From an uncultured Eubacteriales bacterium (GTDB lineage: Bacteria; Bacillota; Clostridia; Oscillospirales; Oscillospiraceae), in contig OMZQ01000017.1 of the NCBI GenBank assembly GCA_900315595.1, positions 1 through 37,835 of the forward strand: DNA of 37,835 nucleotides, written 5' to 3'. The stretch's first letter is position 1, and the number at the start of each line of letters is the position of its first letter. Shown here in pieces: positions 31,608 to 37,835 of the stretch. The notes beneath the pieces were generated by a model that ran no database searches, was not told where the DNA came from, and was given only the letters and a program-made list of their open reading frames with translations. Made by a program: the position numbers and the translations under genes.

Positions 31608-32708
31608 ATGAAGTACAGAATCAACAAAAGGACCGGCGACCAGATCAGCGAGATCGGCGTCGGCTCCTCCTACATGTTTGGTGCAGGCATGGACGAGGCC
31701 GTTCGCGCGCTGCGCCGTGCCGTGGAAGGCGGGATCAACTATTTTGACCTGGCTGCCGGGGACGGAACGACCTTTCCGATCTACGGGGAAGCGCTCCATG
31801 ACGTGAGAAAGAATCTCTTTTTCCAGATCCATTTCGGGGCGGACTATTCAAAGGGAACCTATGGCTGGTCGCTTGACCTCAATACGATCAAGCGCTCCGT
31901 AGACAATCAGCTCCGGGCGCTTCGGACGGATTATATCGACTACGGCTTTATCCACTGCCAGGACGAGCTTTCCGATTGGGAGACCTATCGGAAGAACGGC
32001 GTTTACGACTATATCCGGCAGCTTCAAAAGGACGGCGTCGTGCGTCATATCGGGCTTTCTTCCCACACGCCGGCCGTCATTCAGCGCATCCTGGACGACG
32101 CGAGCGTGGATATGCTGATGTTCTCGGTCAACCCCGCTTATGACTACGGTCAGGGGGAATACGCCAACGGCAGCGTGGATGAACGCAGCGCCATATACAG
32201 ACGCTGTGAAAAGGAAGGCATCGGGATTTCCGTGATGAAGCCCTTTTCCGGCGGTCAGCTTCTGGACGAAAAGCAGTCTCCTTTCGGCAGGGCTCTGACC
32301 CAATATCAGTGCATCCGGTACTGTCTGGACAAGCCCGGCATCCTGACGGTGCTCCCCGGCGCCCAGAGCGTGAAGGAGGTCGAGGCGCTGCTGGCCTACT
32401 ACGAGCAGCCGGAGGAAGCGACAGACTACTCCATCATCGGCAGCTTTGCGCCGCCGCAGGCCAGCGGCAAATGCGTCTATTGCAATCATTGCAAGCCCTG
32501 TCCCGTTGGAATCGACGTCGGTCTGGTCAATAAGTATTACGATCTGGCCAGAGCGGGAGATTCCATGGCGGCCGAGCATTACCGGACGCTTGAAAAGAAT
32601 GCAGCGGACTGTATCCGATGCGGGCATTGCGACAGCCGCTGTCCCTTCGGGGTCCGCCAAAGCGAACGGATGCATGAGATCGCCGCCTATTTTCGATCCG
32701 CCGAGTGA
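31608..32708 (+). CDS. Aldo/keto reductase with a C-terminal 2x[4Fe-4S] ferredoxin domain
   Basis: 366 aa from ATG 31608 (GCGGAGG 5-6 nt upstream; the longer frame has no RBS). The TIM-barrel part (1-275) has GGINYFDLAAGDG, RTDYIDYGFIH and GLSSHTP, the AKR pattern. The tail has two Fe-S motifs: Cys289/292/295/298 (x2 spacing before the fourth Cys, then Pro) and Cys335/338/341/345 (CIRCGHC, SRCP). Such fusions are common in anaerobes and link NAD(P)H-type reduction to low-potential electron flow; the substrate is unknown. It ends at a strong bidirectional terminator and is preceded by a cyclophilin-like lipoprotein, a frequent neighbour of these enzymes. Confidence 0.9.
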   Translation: MKYRINKRTGDQISEIGVGSSYMFGAGMDEAVRALRRAVEGGINYFDLAAGDGTTFPIYGEALHDVRKNLFFQIHFGADYSKGTYGWSLDLNTIKRSVDNQLRALRTDYIDYGFIHCQDELSDWETYRKNGVYDYIRQLQKDGVVRHIGLSSHTPAVIQRILDDASVDMLMFSVNPAYDYGQGEYANGSVDERSAIYRRCEKEGIGISVMKPFSGGQLLDEKQSPFGRALTQYQCIRYCLDKPGILTVLPGAQSVKEVEALLAYYEQPEEATDYSIIGSFAPPQASGKCVYCNHCKPCPVGIDVGLVNKYYDLARAGDSMAAEHYRTLEKNAADCIRCGHCDSRCPFGVRQSERMHEIAAYFRSAE

Positions 32709-32723
32709 CAGCACGCAAGCGAC

Positions 32724-32770
32724 AAAACCCTGAACGCCGTTACGATCAAAACGGGCGTTCAGGGTTTTTG
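32724..32770 (+). terminator. Bidirectional terminator after the aldo/keto reductase
   Basis: AACCCTGAACGCC (32726-32738) pairs with GGCGTTCAGGGTT (32754-32766), flanked by AA on the left and TTTTTG on the right. On the minus strand it follows the lipoprotein gene ending at 32852 with TTTT, so it probably serves both converging genes. Confidence 0.9.
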
Positions 32771-32851
32771 TTCGGCGGGCTTCCCGGAAAGAAGCCCCGC
32801 AGGGGCCGGAAACGACCGGCGCGAACCGCATTTACGGGTTCGCGGCACGGG

Positions 32852-33541
32852 TCATTCGTGCATCAGCGATTCCAGCTCGGCGTCGGATTTGGCGGAGAGC
32901 TCGCCTTCTGCATAAAAGCGGGTCAGAAGAACGGCGATCGCTTTTCCTTCATAGGTGAAGACGAAATCGTAATAGCCGGGTTCGCATTCTTCCTGATTCA
33001 GATAGAAGCTGCCCCAGTACCACTCGTCCGGATTATCCGCATCCTCGGGATAATGCAGATCGCAGTAGTTTGCAAAGTTCGGCATCAGATCGGAGAACTT
33101 GCAGGTGTTGTAATACGCCTGATCGTCGCGGTGTTTCAGGACCCAGACGCGAAGCGCGTATTCCTTGTCGGTATCCGGGTAGAATTCGATCCATTCGCCC
33201 AGTTCAAAAATGCAGCGGACGTCGGTCAGAGAAGCCTCTCTGCCGTTGAAGCTGTCGGCGGTGCCGACGCTCAGACCGTTGATGCGCACGCCGCGCAGGA
33301 CGGACGGATCTCTGTCGTCCAGGTTGATGAGATCGAGCTTGCCGGTGAGCTTTGCGCCCTCGGCGGGGTCTCCGTTTTGCGAAGTGCTGCCGGATTCAGT
33401 GCCGGGTTGTTGATTTTCACCGGTGCTGTTCGCGGGCGGGTTTGCGTTGCTGCTTCCGGAATCGTTGCCCTTGCATGCCGCCAGACAGAAAACCATCCAG
33501 GCAGCGAGCAGCAGGCAGATGATGCGTTGTTTGCGAGCCAT
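32852..33541 (-). CDS. Lipoprotein, unknown
   Basis: 229 aa from ATG 33541 (AAAGGAGGG 6 nt upstream). Lipobox CLAAC with Cys23; a Ser/Asn/Gly/Gln-rich spacer (about 25-60) follows, then a globular domain with GVRINGLSVGTADSFNG, FYPDTDKEYALRVWVLKHRD and EDADNPDEWYWGSFYLNQEE. No family recognised. It is expected on the outer face of the membrane. Its promoter at 33673-33701 is followed by three short palindromes in the leader. It converges on the aldo/keto reductase with a shared terminator. Confidence 0.8.
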   Translation of the reverse strand: MARKQRIICLLLAAWMVFCLAACKGNDSGSSNANPPANSTGENQQPGTESGSTSQNGDPAEGAKLTGKLDLINLDDRDPSVLRGVRINGLSVGTADSFNGREASLTDVRCIFELGEWIEFYPDTDKEYALRVWVLKHRDDQAYYNTCKFSDLMPNFANYCDLHYPEDADNPDEWYWGSFYLNQEECEPGYYDFVFTYEGKAIAVLLTRFYAEGELSAKSDAELESLMHE

Positions 33542-33606
33542 AAGAACCCTCCTTTCAGATCGCGCCCGGAAGAAGGATCTCCCTGGATCAAAGGGCAGGG
33601 ATACGT

Positions 33607-33648
33607 CCTCCGAGGCAGAACAGACCTCAGAGGCAAAGCCCTCAGAGG
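33607..33648. promoter_or_regulatory. Three CCTCNGAGG palindromes in the lipoprotein leader
   Basis: CCTCCGAGG (33607-33615), CCTCAGAGG (33625-33633) and CCTCAGAGG (33640-33648) lie 18 and 15 nt apart in the 5' leader between the predicted +1 (about 33666) and the RBS. They could be an operator array or RNA hairpins. Confidence 0.5.
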
Positions 33649-33672
33649 TGATGAATAAATATACCCAAGCAG

Positions 33673-33701
33673 AGCGTAGCATGAAACACCGGAATTGTCA
33701 A
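33673..33701 (-). promoter_or_regulatory. Promoter of the minus-strand lipoprotein gene
   Basis: On the minus strand, TTGACA (33701-33696), 17 nt, TACGCT (33678-33673), with TGC before the -10. The leader to ATG 33541 is about 125 nt. Confidence 0.7.
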
Positions 33702-33722
33702 CTCTTTTCTTGAACCGCCCCC

Positions 33723-33768
33723 GCCGTCACGCAAACCTCCCCTGGCAAGAGGAGGTTTGTGTGACGGC
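33723..33768. repeat. 18-bp-stem hairpin at the left edge of the array
   Basis: GCCGTCACGCAAACCTCC (33723-33740) pairs with its complement at 33751-33768 with one G-T wobble and a 10-nt loop; TCGTTTTTC follows on the plus strand. It replaces the 5' end seen in the other long palindromic elements, suggesting an insertion or fusion of two repeat types. Confidence 0.8.
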
Positions 33769-33900
33769 GATCGTTTTTCTTTCCCCGGGAGGGCGGAAGC
33801 CCTCCTGGAAGTTGGTTTTAGCTGGGAAAACGGTGATTATTGCCGGAAATCAAGGCAAAATCAGCGCTTCACGGGTCAATCGGAGCAGCGCCCCGTGATT
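33767..33900 (+). repeat. Long palindromic element, copy L1
   Basis: Shares with L2 and L3 the ordered blocks GCGATCGTTTTT, CTTTCCCCGGGAGGGC, GAAGCCCTCC, GTTGGTTTTAGCTGGGAAA, TGCCGGAAATCA, GGCAAAATCAG and CACGGGTCAATCGGAG. It ends 32 nt from the stop of the gene at 33933. Its left end differs from L2 and L3. Confidence 0.85.
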
Positions 33901-33932
33901 GTTTGTGGTGGATGATTGATGTGTTTCAATTG

Positions 33933-34739
33933 CTATGAGTCAGCCCCGGATTGACTGAATTGCCATCCCATTTCTTCTTTGAACGCATGGATTTCCGCCC
34001 AGGGGGAGCTCTGATCATTCAGCGCTTGCGTGCCGACAATGGAGAGCATCGGGTCGGCAGAGGGGTCTTCCCGCATCATGATGAGATAGACAGGGGAGTT
34101 CTCTTTATGACAATTCAGCACCAACGTAAACAGCCATAGTCCATTGCCGTCCTTGCAAAGTACTTCAAGCCAGGCGTTTTTTGTGGGCCACATGACAGCC
34201 TTGCAGGCTGGCGTTTCATAGTCGTAATATCCGTAATCAGTATCGAAATCGCCGGAGGCGCTATAATATTTGATCGGAATCGTTCGGCATTTGCCGATTA
34301 CAAGCGGCATATTCCAATCATTGTCCCGTTTCAGCTGCTGAATCGCCGCGCTGGAATCTGTGCCGTTTTCCACCATGACACAGCAGACGTCCTCATAAAA
34401 GCGGCATTCCTTTTTGCTTCCGCTTTGCAGGACGCAATAAACCGCATTTTCGCCGAACAATTGATTCCGCTTTCTTGGTTTGAATTGCAGGATCCCGAGG
34501 GTTCGCCCGTATTCATCCGTCTCTACCGGATAGATTTCGACGTCGCCAAGCCTTTCCACGTCCAAATCGCCCACAATCGGAATCGAATATGTGAAAAGCA
34601 CAAGCAGATCGGAACGTTCGTTATAGTGCACGCTGTTTTTGTATTTGGGATGATAGCGGGAAGAAAGAATCATAAGCGCGATTAATACGGTCAGAAAAAG
34701 CAAGGTGATGATCAAAGTATATTTAATGACCGCTTTCAT
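33933..34739 (-). CDS. Membrane-anchored protein, unknown
   Basis: 268 aa; GGAGG lies 7 nt before the ATG. One N-terminal hydrophobic segment (about 7-27, YTLIITLLFLTVLIALMI) follows a Lys, so the rest is probably extracytoplasmic. The remainder is a mixed alpha/beta domain with three Cys (one in AVYCVLQ and two in VCCVMV) and Tyr/Asp-rich stretches (DFDTDYGYYDYE); WLEVLCKDGNGLWLF looks like a hydrophobic core. No family recognised. A TATAAT lies at 34792-34787, but the matching -35 falls inside the neighbouring L2 element. Confidence 0.72.
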   Translation of the reverse strand: MKAVIKYTLIITLLFLTVLIALMILSSRYHPKYKNSVHYNERSDLLVLFTYSIPIVGDLDVERLGDVEIYPVETDEYGRTLGILQFKPRKRNQLFGENAVYCVLQSGSKKECRFYEDVCCVMVENGTDSSAAIQQLKRDNDWNMPLVIGKCRTIPIKYYSASGDFDTDYGYYDYETPACKAVMWPTKNAWLEVLCKDGNGLWLFTLVLNCHKENSPVYLIMMREDPSADPMLSIVGTQALNDQSSPWAEIHAFKEEMGWQFSQSGADS

Positions 34740-34786
34740 CTCATACCTCCAAAGTGTTCAAAACAATATGACATCCATTGAGAGTC

Positions 34787-34792
34787 ATTATA
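34787..34792 (-). promoter_or_regulatory. -10 element abutting element L2
   Basis: TATAAT on the minus strand 47 nt before ATG 34739. The position 17 nt upstream is the first bases of L2 and gives no -35 match, so the repeat may have displaced the original -35. Confidence 0.4.
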
Positions 34793-34806
34793 CAGTCGGA
34801 AACATA

Positions 34807-34961
34807 GGGGCGGTTCTCTGTGTTCTGAGACCGCGATCGTTTTTTCTTTCCCCGGGAGGGCCGAAGCCCTCCCGGGAGTTGGTTTTAGCTGGGAAATCGG
34901 TGATTCTTGCCGGAAATCAGGGCAAAATCAGAGGTTCACGGGTCAATCGGAGAATCGCCCC
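34807..34961 (+). repeat. Long palindromic element, copy L2
   Basis: About 155 bp with imperfect terminal inverted repeats (GGGGCGGTTCTCTG left, CGGAGAATCGCCCC right) and an internal hairpin CCGGGAGGGC-cgaa-GCCCTCCCGG. Its right end codes for the last ~8 residues and the stop of the small membrane protein at 34943. Confidence 0.88.
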
Positions 34962-35230
34962 GTGATTGAAGTGTCAGAACCGTCCTCGTGTATTCCCTGA
35001 GTTCCCATCCTGTGTTTCTGATTGCTTGATTGCGAGGTACCATTCCCATTATTGTTTTGGCGGCAATTATTCTGTATCACATGTTTCCACATAAGAAAAA
35101 GAAGGAAACCATGAAGTACCCAGCCAAGAAGTCCAATTAAAGTAATCCTTGTTAAAATCCATATTAATTCAAATGCAATAGATAGAAACGAGGCTATCAG
35201 GATAAAAAATGATTTACTATTTCTTACCAT
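34943..35230 (-). CDS. Small two-span membrane protein, 3' end inside a repeat
   Basis: 95 aa; GGGAGG lies 10 nt before the ATG. Two hydrophobic segments (about 7-27 and 28-50), then a polar Asn/Gln/Ser-rich tail (QNNCRQNNNGNGTSQSSNQ). The final ~8 residues (ITGRFSD region) and the TGA are supplied by element L2, so the original C-terminus has probably been altered. No family recognised. L3 begins 25 nt upstream of the ATG and no promoter is visible between, so it is probably read from the next gene upstream. Confidence 0.6.
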   Translation of the reverse strand: MVRNSKSFFILIASFLSIAFELIWILTRITLIGLLGWVLHGFLLFLMWKHVIQNNCRQNNNGNGTSQSSNQKHRMGTQGIHEDGSDTSITGRFSD

Positions 35231-35254
35231 ATTTTAGCAACCTCCCAAAAATAT

Positions 35255-35408
35255 GGACGATTCTCTGTGTTCTGAGACCGCGATCGTTTTTTCTTTCCCT
35301 GGGAGGGCCGAAGCCCTCCCGGGCGTTGGTTGTTGCTGGGAAATCGGTGCTTTTGCCGGAAATCAGGGCAAAATCAGCGCTTCACGGGTCAATCGGAGAA
35401 CCGCCCCC
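35255..35408 (+). repeat. Long palindromic element, copy L3
   Basis: About 154 bp, very similar to L2 from GATTCTCTGTGTTCTGAGAC to CAATCGGAGAACCGCCCCC, with the internal hairpin GGGAGGGC-cgaa-GCCCTCCC. It lies 33 nt beyond the stop of the gene at 35442. Its right end also matches the short elements (GAGAACCG then CCCCTGATTGATG). Confidence 0.88.
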
Positions 35409-35441
35409 TGATTGATGTTCCCTGTGTGTTCCCTGGACGCT

Positions 35442-35747
35442 TTAACGTCCCCCAAATTGCACAGCAAACAGAATAATGAGAATTGGTTCGCCCACAACAT
35501 TCATCCAAAACACCCAGTCAACAATGTTTTTCCAGAACTGTTTCGATCTACTGTGAACGCATGTTCTAATTTTGTGTAAGTAATAAAGGATGAAAGCGCT
35601 TAGAATAATGAGAAGAACAACGCCCAGCCACCGGCGAGTCGTTATGATTTCCGGAGCCTCTGGAAGTCTCCAAAAAATATATACGGATTGCCACAACAAA
35701 GAAAGGACCCACACGATTATGATCCATTTTTTCAGATAGTATTTCAT
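35442..35747 (-). CDS. Small three-span membrane protein, unknown
   Basis: 101 aa; GAGGG lies 7 nt before the ATG. Three hydrophobic segments (about 7-26, 40-57, 75-97) are separated by basic loops (RRW and HKIRTCVHSRSKQFWK). Trp-rich (nine or so Trp in 101 residues), as in some immunity or small integral proteins, but no family recognised. It is the third unit of the gene-palindrome array, with L3 33 nt after its stop. Confidence 0.65.
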   Translation of the reverse strand: MKYYLKKWIIIVWVLSLLWQSVYIFWRLPEAPEIITTRRWLGVVLLIILSAFILYYLHKIRTCVHSRSKQFWKNIVDWVFWMNVVGEPILIILFAVQFGGR

Positions 35748-35849
35748 AAGCTATCCCTCTATCATACATCTATAAAATGTCTCTAAATTCAAGGAGACAT
35801 CTACAGAAAAACCTACAACTGCGTATAAGGCAAAAGAAAAGATACTACA

Positions 35850-35916
35850 AGGGGACGGTTCCTTGATTGACGTTTATTTCGGGTCGATTGGGAAATCAAT
35901 CAGAGAACCGTCCCCT
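35850..35916 (+). repeat. Short palindromic element, copy S1
   Basis: 67 bp with arms AGGGGACGGTTC and GAACCGTCCCCT and a GGTCGATTGGGAAATCAATC centre. It overlaps the end of the gene at 35874, supplying its stop and last ~16 residues. Confidence 0.9.
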
Positions 35917-36815
35917 GATTGATGTGTTCTGTAATTCCCCATCGGCTTGAACACCAGGCTGCGAATGATATTCGCCTCTTTGAGCGTGCGGTAAGCTCGC
36001 TGAGACACGACGTAGATCGGCATACATTTTTCATCCCCGATCACGGGATAGGACTGGAAGAAATCCAGGCCCGCCGGGATCGATCCAGCTCGGATCCGAT
36101 ACTCCGCGTCTCCCCGCAGAGGCGTAAAGTATCTGCGTCCGCAGTGCTCGCAGACATGTTCTTCCGTGTAGGGCCCTGCTTCCAAAAAGTCCTCCAGCAT
36201 TTGGGGCCAGAGCTGCCAGAGGTCAGGGGCTTCATGCTCCGTTCCATGCCATAGAACCGGACGAAAAGATGCTCCACACAGCCCGGTGGATTCGATAATC
36301 TCCTTTGCCCGGTCATTGCAGAACAGCGGAAACAAAAACAGTTGACATCCACCAAAGCAGCGGTTGGGTCTCCAGTTGACACGCTTCTTAATGATAAATG
36401 GCTCCGCTTGAACCCAATGCCGATAGTGGGCAATCGGCTTGTTGAAGTGAAAAAGAGGCCCAAGATCCGGCGGCGTCCAGCTTCCCAGATAACAGGAGCC
36501 CGCCATTACCGTCTCATCATTGACCGGCTCCAGGCAATTGAAGGAAGATAAAACGTTCAAGTAGGCCGTGTTGAGCCGGTCTGTTTCTGAAAAGACGTTT
36601 TCATACCGCGCTCGATAGACTTCCTCACCTTCATGCGCTGCCTGCAGCATCCGCAGGTATCCACATATTTCCGCATAGATCTCAAGGGCAGGATCGACAT
36701 CAAAGCTAACCCAGTTCGTGGCATGGGAGCACATGTACGGAACCTTGTGCTGTTCCAAAAATAGGCATGTCCTGTCCGGTTCCACAGTGGTTGAGATATG
36801 TACGTTTTTATTCAT
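35874..36815 (-). CDS. Unknown protein with a CxxC zinc-like motif, 3' end inside a repeat
   Basis: 313 aa; AAAGGGG lies 6 nt before the ATG. No signal peptide or membrane segment, so probably cytoplasmic. It has a central EHVCEHCGRRYF motif (C-x2-C, a possible half zinc-finger) and several aromatic-rich stretches (FHFNKPIAHYRHWVQAEPF; CFGGCQLFLFPLFC). The last ~16 residues (from HQSGDG to the end) and the TAA come from element S1. No family recognised; the N-terminal MNKNVHISTTVEPDR is not a known signature. It is the fourth unit of the array. Confidence 0.65.
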   Translation of the reverse strand: MNKNVHISTTVEPDRTCLFLEQHKVPYMCSHATNWVSFDVDPALEIYAEICGYLRMLQAAHEGEEVYRARYENVFSETDRLNTAYLNVLSSFNCLEPVNDETVMAGSCYLGSWTPPDLGPLFHFNKPIAHYRHWVQAEPFIIKKRVNWRPNRCFGGCQLFLFPLFCNDRAKEIIESTGLCGASFRPVLWHGTEHEAPDLWQLWPQMLEDFLEAGPYTEEHVCEHCGRRYFTPLRGDAEYRIRAGSIPAGLDFFQSYPVIGDEKCMPIYVVSQRAYRTLKEANIIRSLVFKPMGNYRTHQSGDGSLIDFPIDPK

Positions 36816-36852
36816 GTGCTTCCCCTTTAAAACGTTTTCAGAAAAAACAATC

Positions 36853-36920
36853 AGGGGACGGTTCGTTGATTGACGTTTATTTCTGGTCGATTTGGAAATC
36901 GATCAGAGAACTGTCCCCCT
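36853..36920 (+). repeat. Short palindromic element, copy S2
   Basis: About 68 bp, related to S1 with arms AGGGGACGGTTC and GAACTGTCCCCC, 31 nt beyond the stop of the gene at 36952 and 37 nt upstream of the preceding unit's ATG. Confidence 0.88.
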
Positions 36921-36951
36921 GATTGACTTGACTTTCTATTTGCAGACTGTG

Positions 36952-37602
36952 TTAACTGTTCGTGTGTTCGTATTTATCTTCCGGAAGAATATAAGGAATT
37001 GTCATTCCGTACATATACAGCGTTCGCCCGTTTAACTCCTCGTTTGTGAAATACTCAATAGAAATGATTTTACGATTAAAGTTAGAGCAGCGGATAACGC
37101 AAACTCCTTCCTGGAGAATATGCCCAGTAATGGACTCAACAGAAATCGGGGAGAGGATCGGTACAGGGTCAAGTCGCAATACGTCATAATAGGATGAACG
37201 GCCCGACTCCAACACCCGCATATCCTCCCAGGACAGAAAGCCTTCTGTAATCAGAATAGAGGAAACTTCCCTCCTGTCGTTGTAGAAAACGAATCCCAGT
37301 CGTTCATCTGGAAGTTCAATTTTCAAATAGGGGGAAGCAACATCGCTTCTATCAATATATGTAGTGCAAATATCCGTTATCTCCTCCAGCGAAACCGCCC
37401 GTTCACCACGTTCCAGCTCGTCTCGGAGCTCTTGCAGTAAATCGTCAGAACAGAGGTTTTCGCAGTTGCTATCATTGGAAGGAGTTACAGCGTAGTTTGA
37501 TTGTTCCGTTTCTGTTCCTCCATTTGATTTGAGGCTGCAACCGCAAAGAAATAAAGCGATAATAATATACAAGAAAACATGCCGTTTTATATTCTTCCGC
37601 AT
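36952..37602 (-). CDS. Lipoprotein, unknown
   Basis: 216 aa; TAGGAGG lies about 9 nt before the ATG. Lipobox FLCGC with Cys22, after a hydrophobic core (FLYIIIALF). A polar spacer precedes an acidic-basic helix (ELRDELERGERAV) and a beta-rich domain (RLGFVFYNDRREVSSILITEGFLSW; ITGHILQEGVCVIRCSNFNRKIISIEYF). No family recognised; expected on the outer face of the membrane. It is the fifth unit of the array; S2 follows its stop by 31 nt and S3 lies 92 nt upstream of its ATG. Confidence 0.72.
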   Translation of the reverse strand: MRKNIKRHVFLYIIIALFLCGCSLKSNGGTETEQSNYAVTPSNDSNCENLCSDDLLQELRDELERGERAVSLEEITDICTTYIDRSDVASPYLKIELPDERLGFVFYNDRREVSSILITEGFLSWEDMRVLESGRSSYYDVLRLDPVPILSPISVESITGHILQEGVCVIRCSNFNRKIISIEYFTNEELNGRTLYMYGMTIPYILPEDKYEHTNS

Positions 37603-37693
37603 TGCACGATCCTCCTATTGCAAAAAAACAGTTGGGGAACAATCGTACTCGTCGCAAATTCCAAAAAGCGGCCAAGCATCGCGTTACACAATC

Positions 37694-37760
37694 AGGGGAC
37701 GGTTCCTTGATTGACATTTTTTTCAGGTCGATTGGAAAATCAATCAGAGAACCGTCCCCT
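37694..37760 (+). repeat. Short palindromic element, copy S3
   Basis: 67 bp, arms AGGGGACGGTTC and GAACCGTCCCCT as in S1, with a TTTTTTTCAGGTCG variant centre. It marks the right edge of the array within the window. Confidence 0.9.
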
Positions 37761-37806
37761 TGTATTATAGAGTCATAGCGTTATAGACCTATTTTCAGGT
37801 TTGTGC

Positions 37807-37812
37807 TACAAT
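37807..37812 (+). promoter_or_regulatory. Possible -10 at the right window edge
   Basis: TACAAT preceded by TGC, with TAGACC 17 nt upstream as a weak -35, pointing out of the window. The rest of 37761-37835 shows no gene. Confidence 0.3.
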
Positions 37813-37835
37813 GCAGAGGATGCTGTGGATTGGTG

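Larger units (their letters stand above)
33767..37760. other. Array of five unknown genes each followed by a related palindrome
   Basis: Genes at 33933, 34943, 35442, 35874 and 36952 (all minus) are each followed at the 3' end by L1, L2, L3, S1 and S2; S3 closes the right side. Distances from stop to element are 32 nt, overlap, 33 nt, overlap and 31 nt. All elements have the same orientation. Element-to-element units are about 1061, 447, 508, 1004 and 840 bp. It resembles a gene-cassette array in layout, but no integrase and no attC core sites are seen, so REP-type elements settling downstream of genes remains the simpler reading. Confidence 0.45.

Noticed and set aside
33767..37760. Classical integron with attC sites.
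   Set aside because: No IntI-type recombinase and no recognisable GTTRRRY/RYYYAAC core pair in the elements; kept only as a cassette-like layout.
1..37835. tRNA or rRNA genes, a prophage or an insertion-sequence transposase.
   Set aside because: No cloverleaf-like segment, rRNA stretch, phage structural gene or transposase motif was seen on reading both strands, although an exhaustive tRNA scan was not possible.

Overview
The window looks like chromosomal DNA from a GC-rich gut-type Firmicute (class Clostridia, most likely an Oscillospiraceae/Ruminococcaceae-like lineage). The reasons are strong GGAGG-type ribosome binding sites on nearly every gene, sigmaA-type promoters, SLH-domain and InlB-repeat surface proteins, a SigH-like sigma factor, a TepA-like protease and an rplM-rpsI pair. 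This placement is inference; no 16S gene is present.

Layout. 1-2490 (-): the N-terminal 830 codons of a large secreted protein with a caspase/gingipain-like His/Cys pair, cut by the window edge. 2757-6583 (-): an operon of J-domain protein, HIRAN protein, patatin-like lipase and an ABC-F ATPase. 6739-7706 (-): a sigma-70 factor followed by a zinc-ribbon protein, from a strong promoter that appears to give a leaderless sigma mRNA. 7822-15380 (-): a housekeeping run of ttcA-like, tepA-like, uppP, ftsK, a small membrane protein, ruvC, ruvA and ruvB. 15491-16505 (+): promoter, rplM, rpsI and terminator. 16600-18383 (+): a frameshifted radical-SAM gene, a truncated hydrolase and a HAD nucleotidase. 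18415-19452 (-): a D-lactate-dehydrogenase-family enzyme.

From 19.5 kb the content is accessory. 19524-22319 (-) is a single-chain MmeI-like (type IIL) restriction-modification protein with an AT-rich target-recognition segment. 22320-23246 is non-coding and packed with hairpins and a 61-bp tandem repeat. 23247-30610 (-) holds a YjbR protein with an upstream mini-ORF, an SLH protein, a MATE exporter, a cupin, a glutaredoxin-like protein, three GNAT acetyltransferases, a NUDIX hydrolase and an APH-type phosphotransferase. A divergent promoter pair at 30.7-30.9 kb separates these from a cyclophilin-like lipoprotein and a ferredoxin-tailed aldo/keto reductase (+).

The most unusual part is 33.77-37.76 kb. 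Five consecutive unknown genes (membrane, lipoprotein and zinc-motif proteins), all on the minus strand, each have a related imperfect-palindrome element (long ~155 bp or short ~67 bp) at or within about 35 bp of the stop codon. All elements point the same way, and two of them encode the last residues of the gene they follow. This one-gene/one-palindrome layout recalls a gene-cassette array, although REP-type elements settling at gene 3' ends is the conservative explanation. All composition and motif statements are from reading by eye; no database search was possible.
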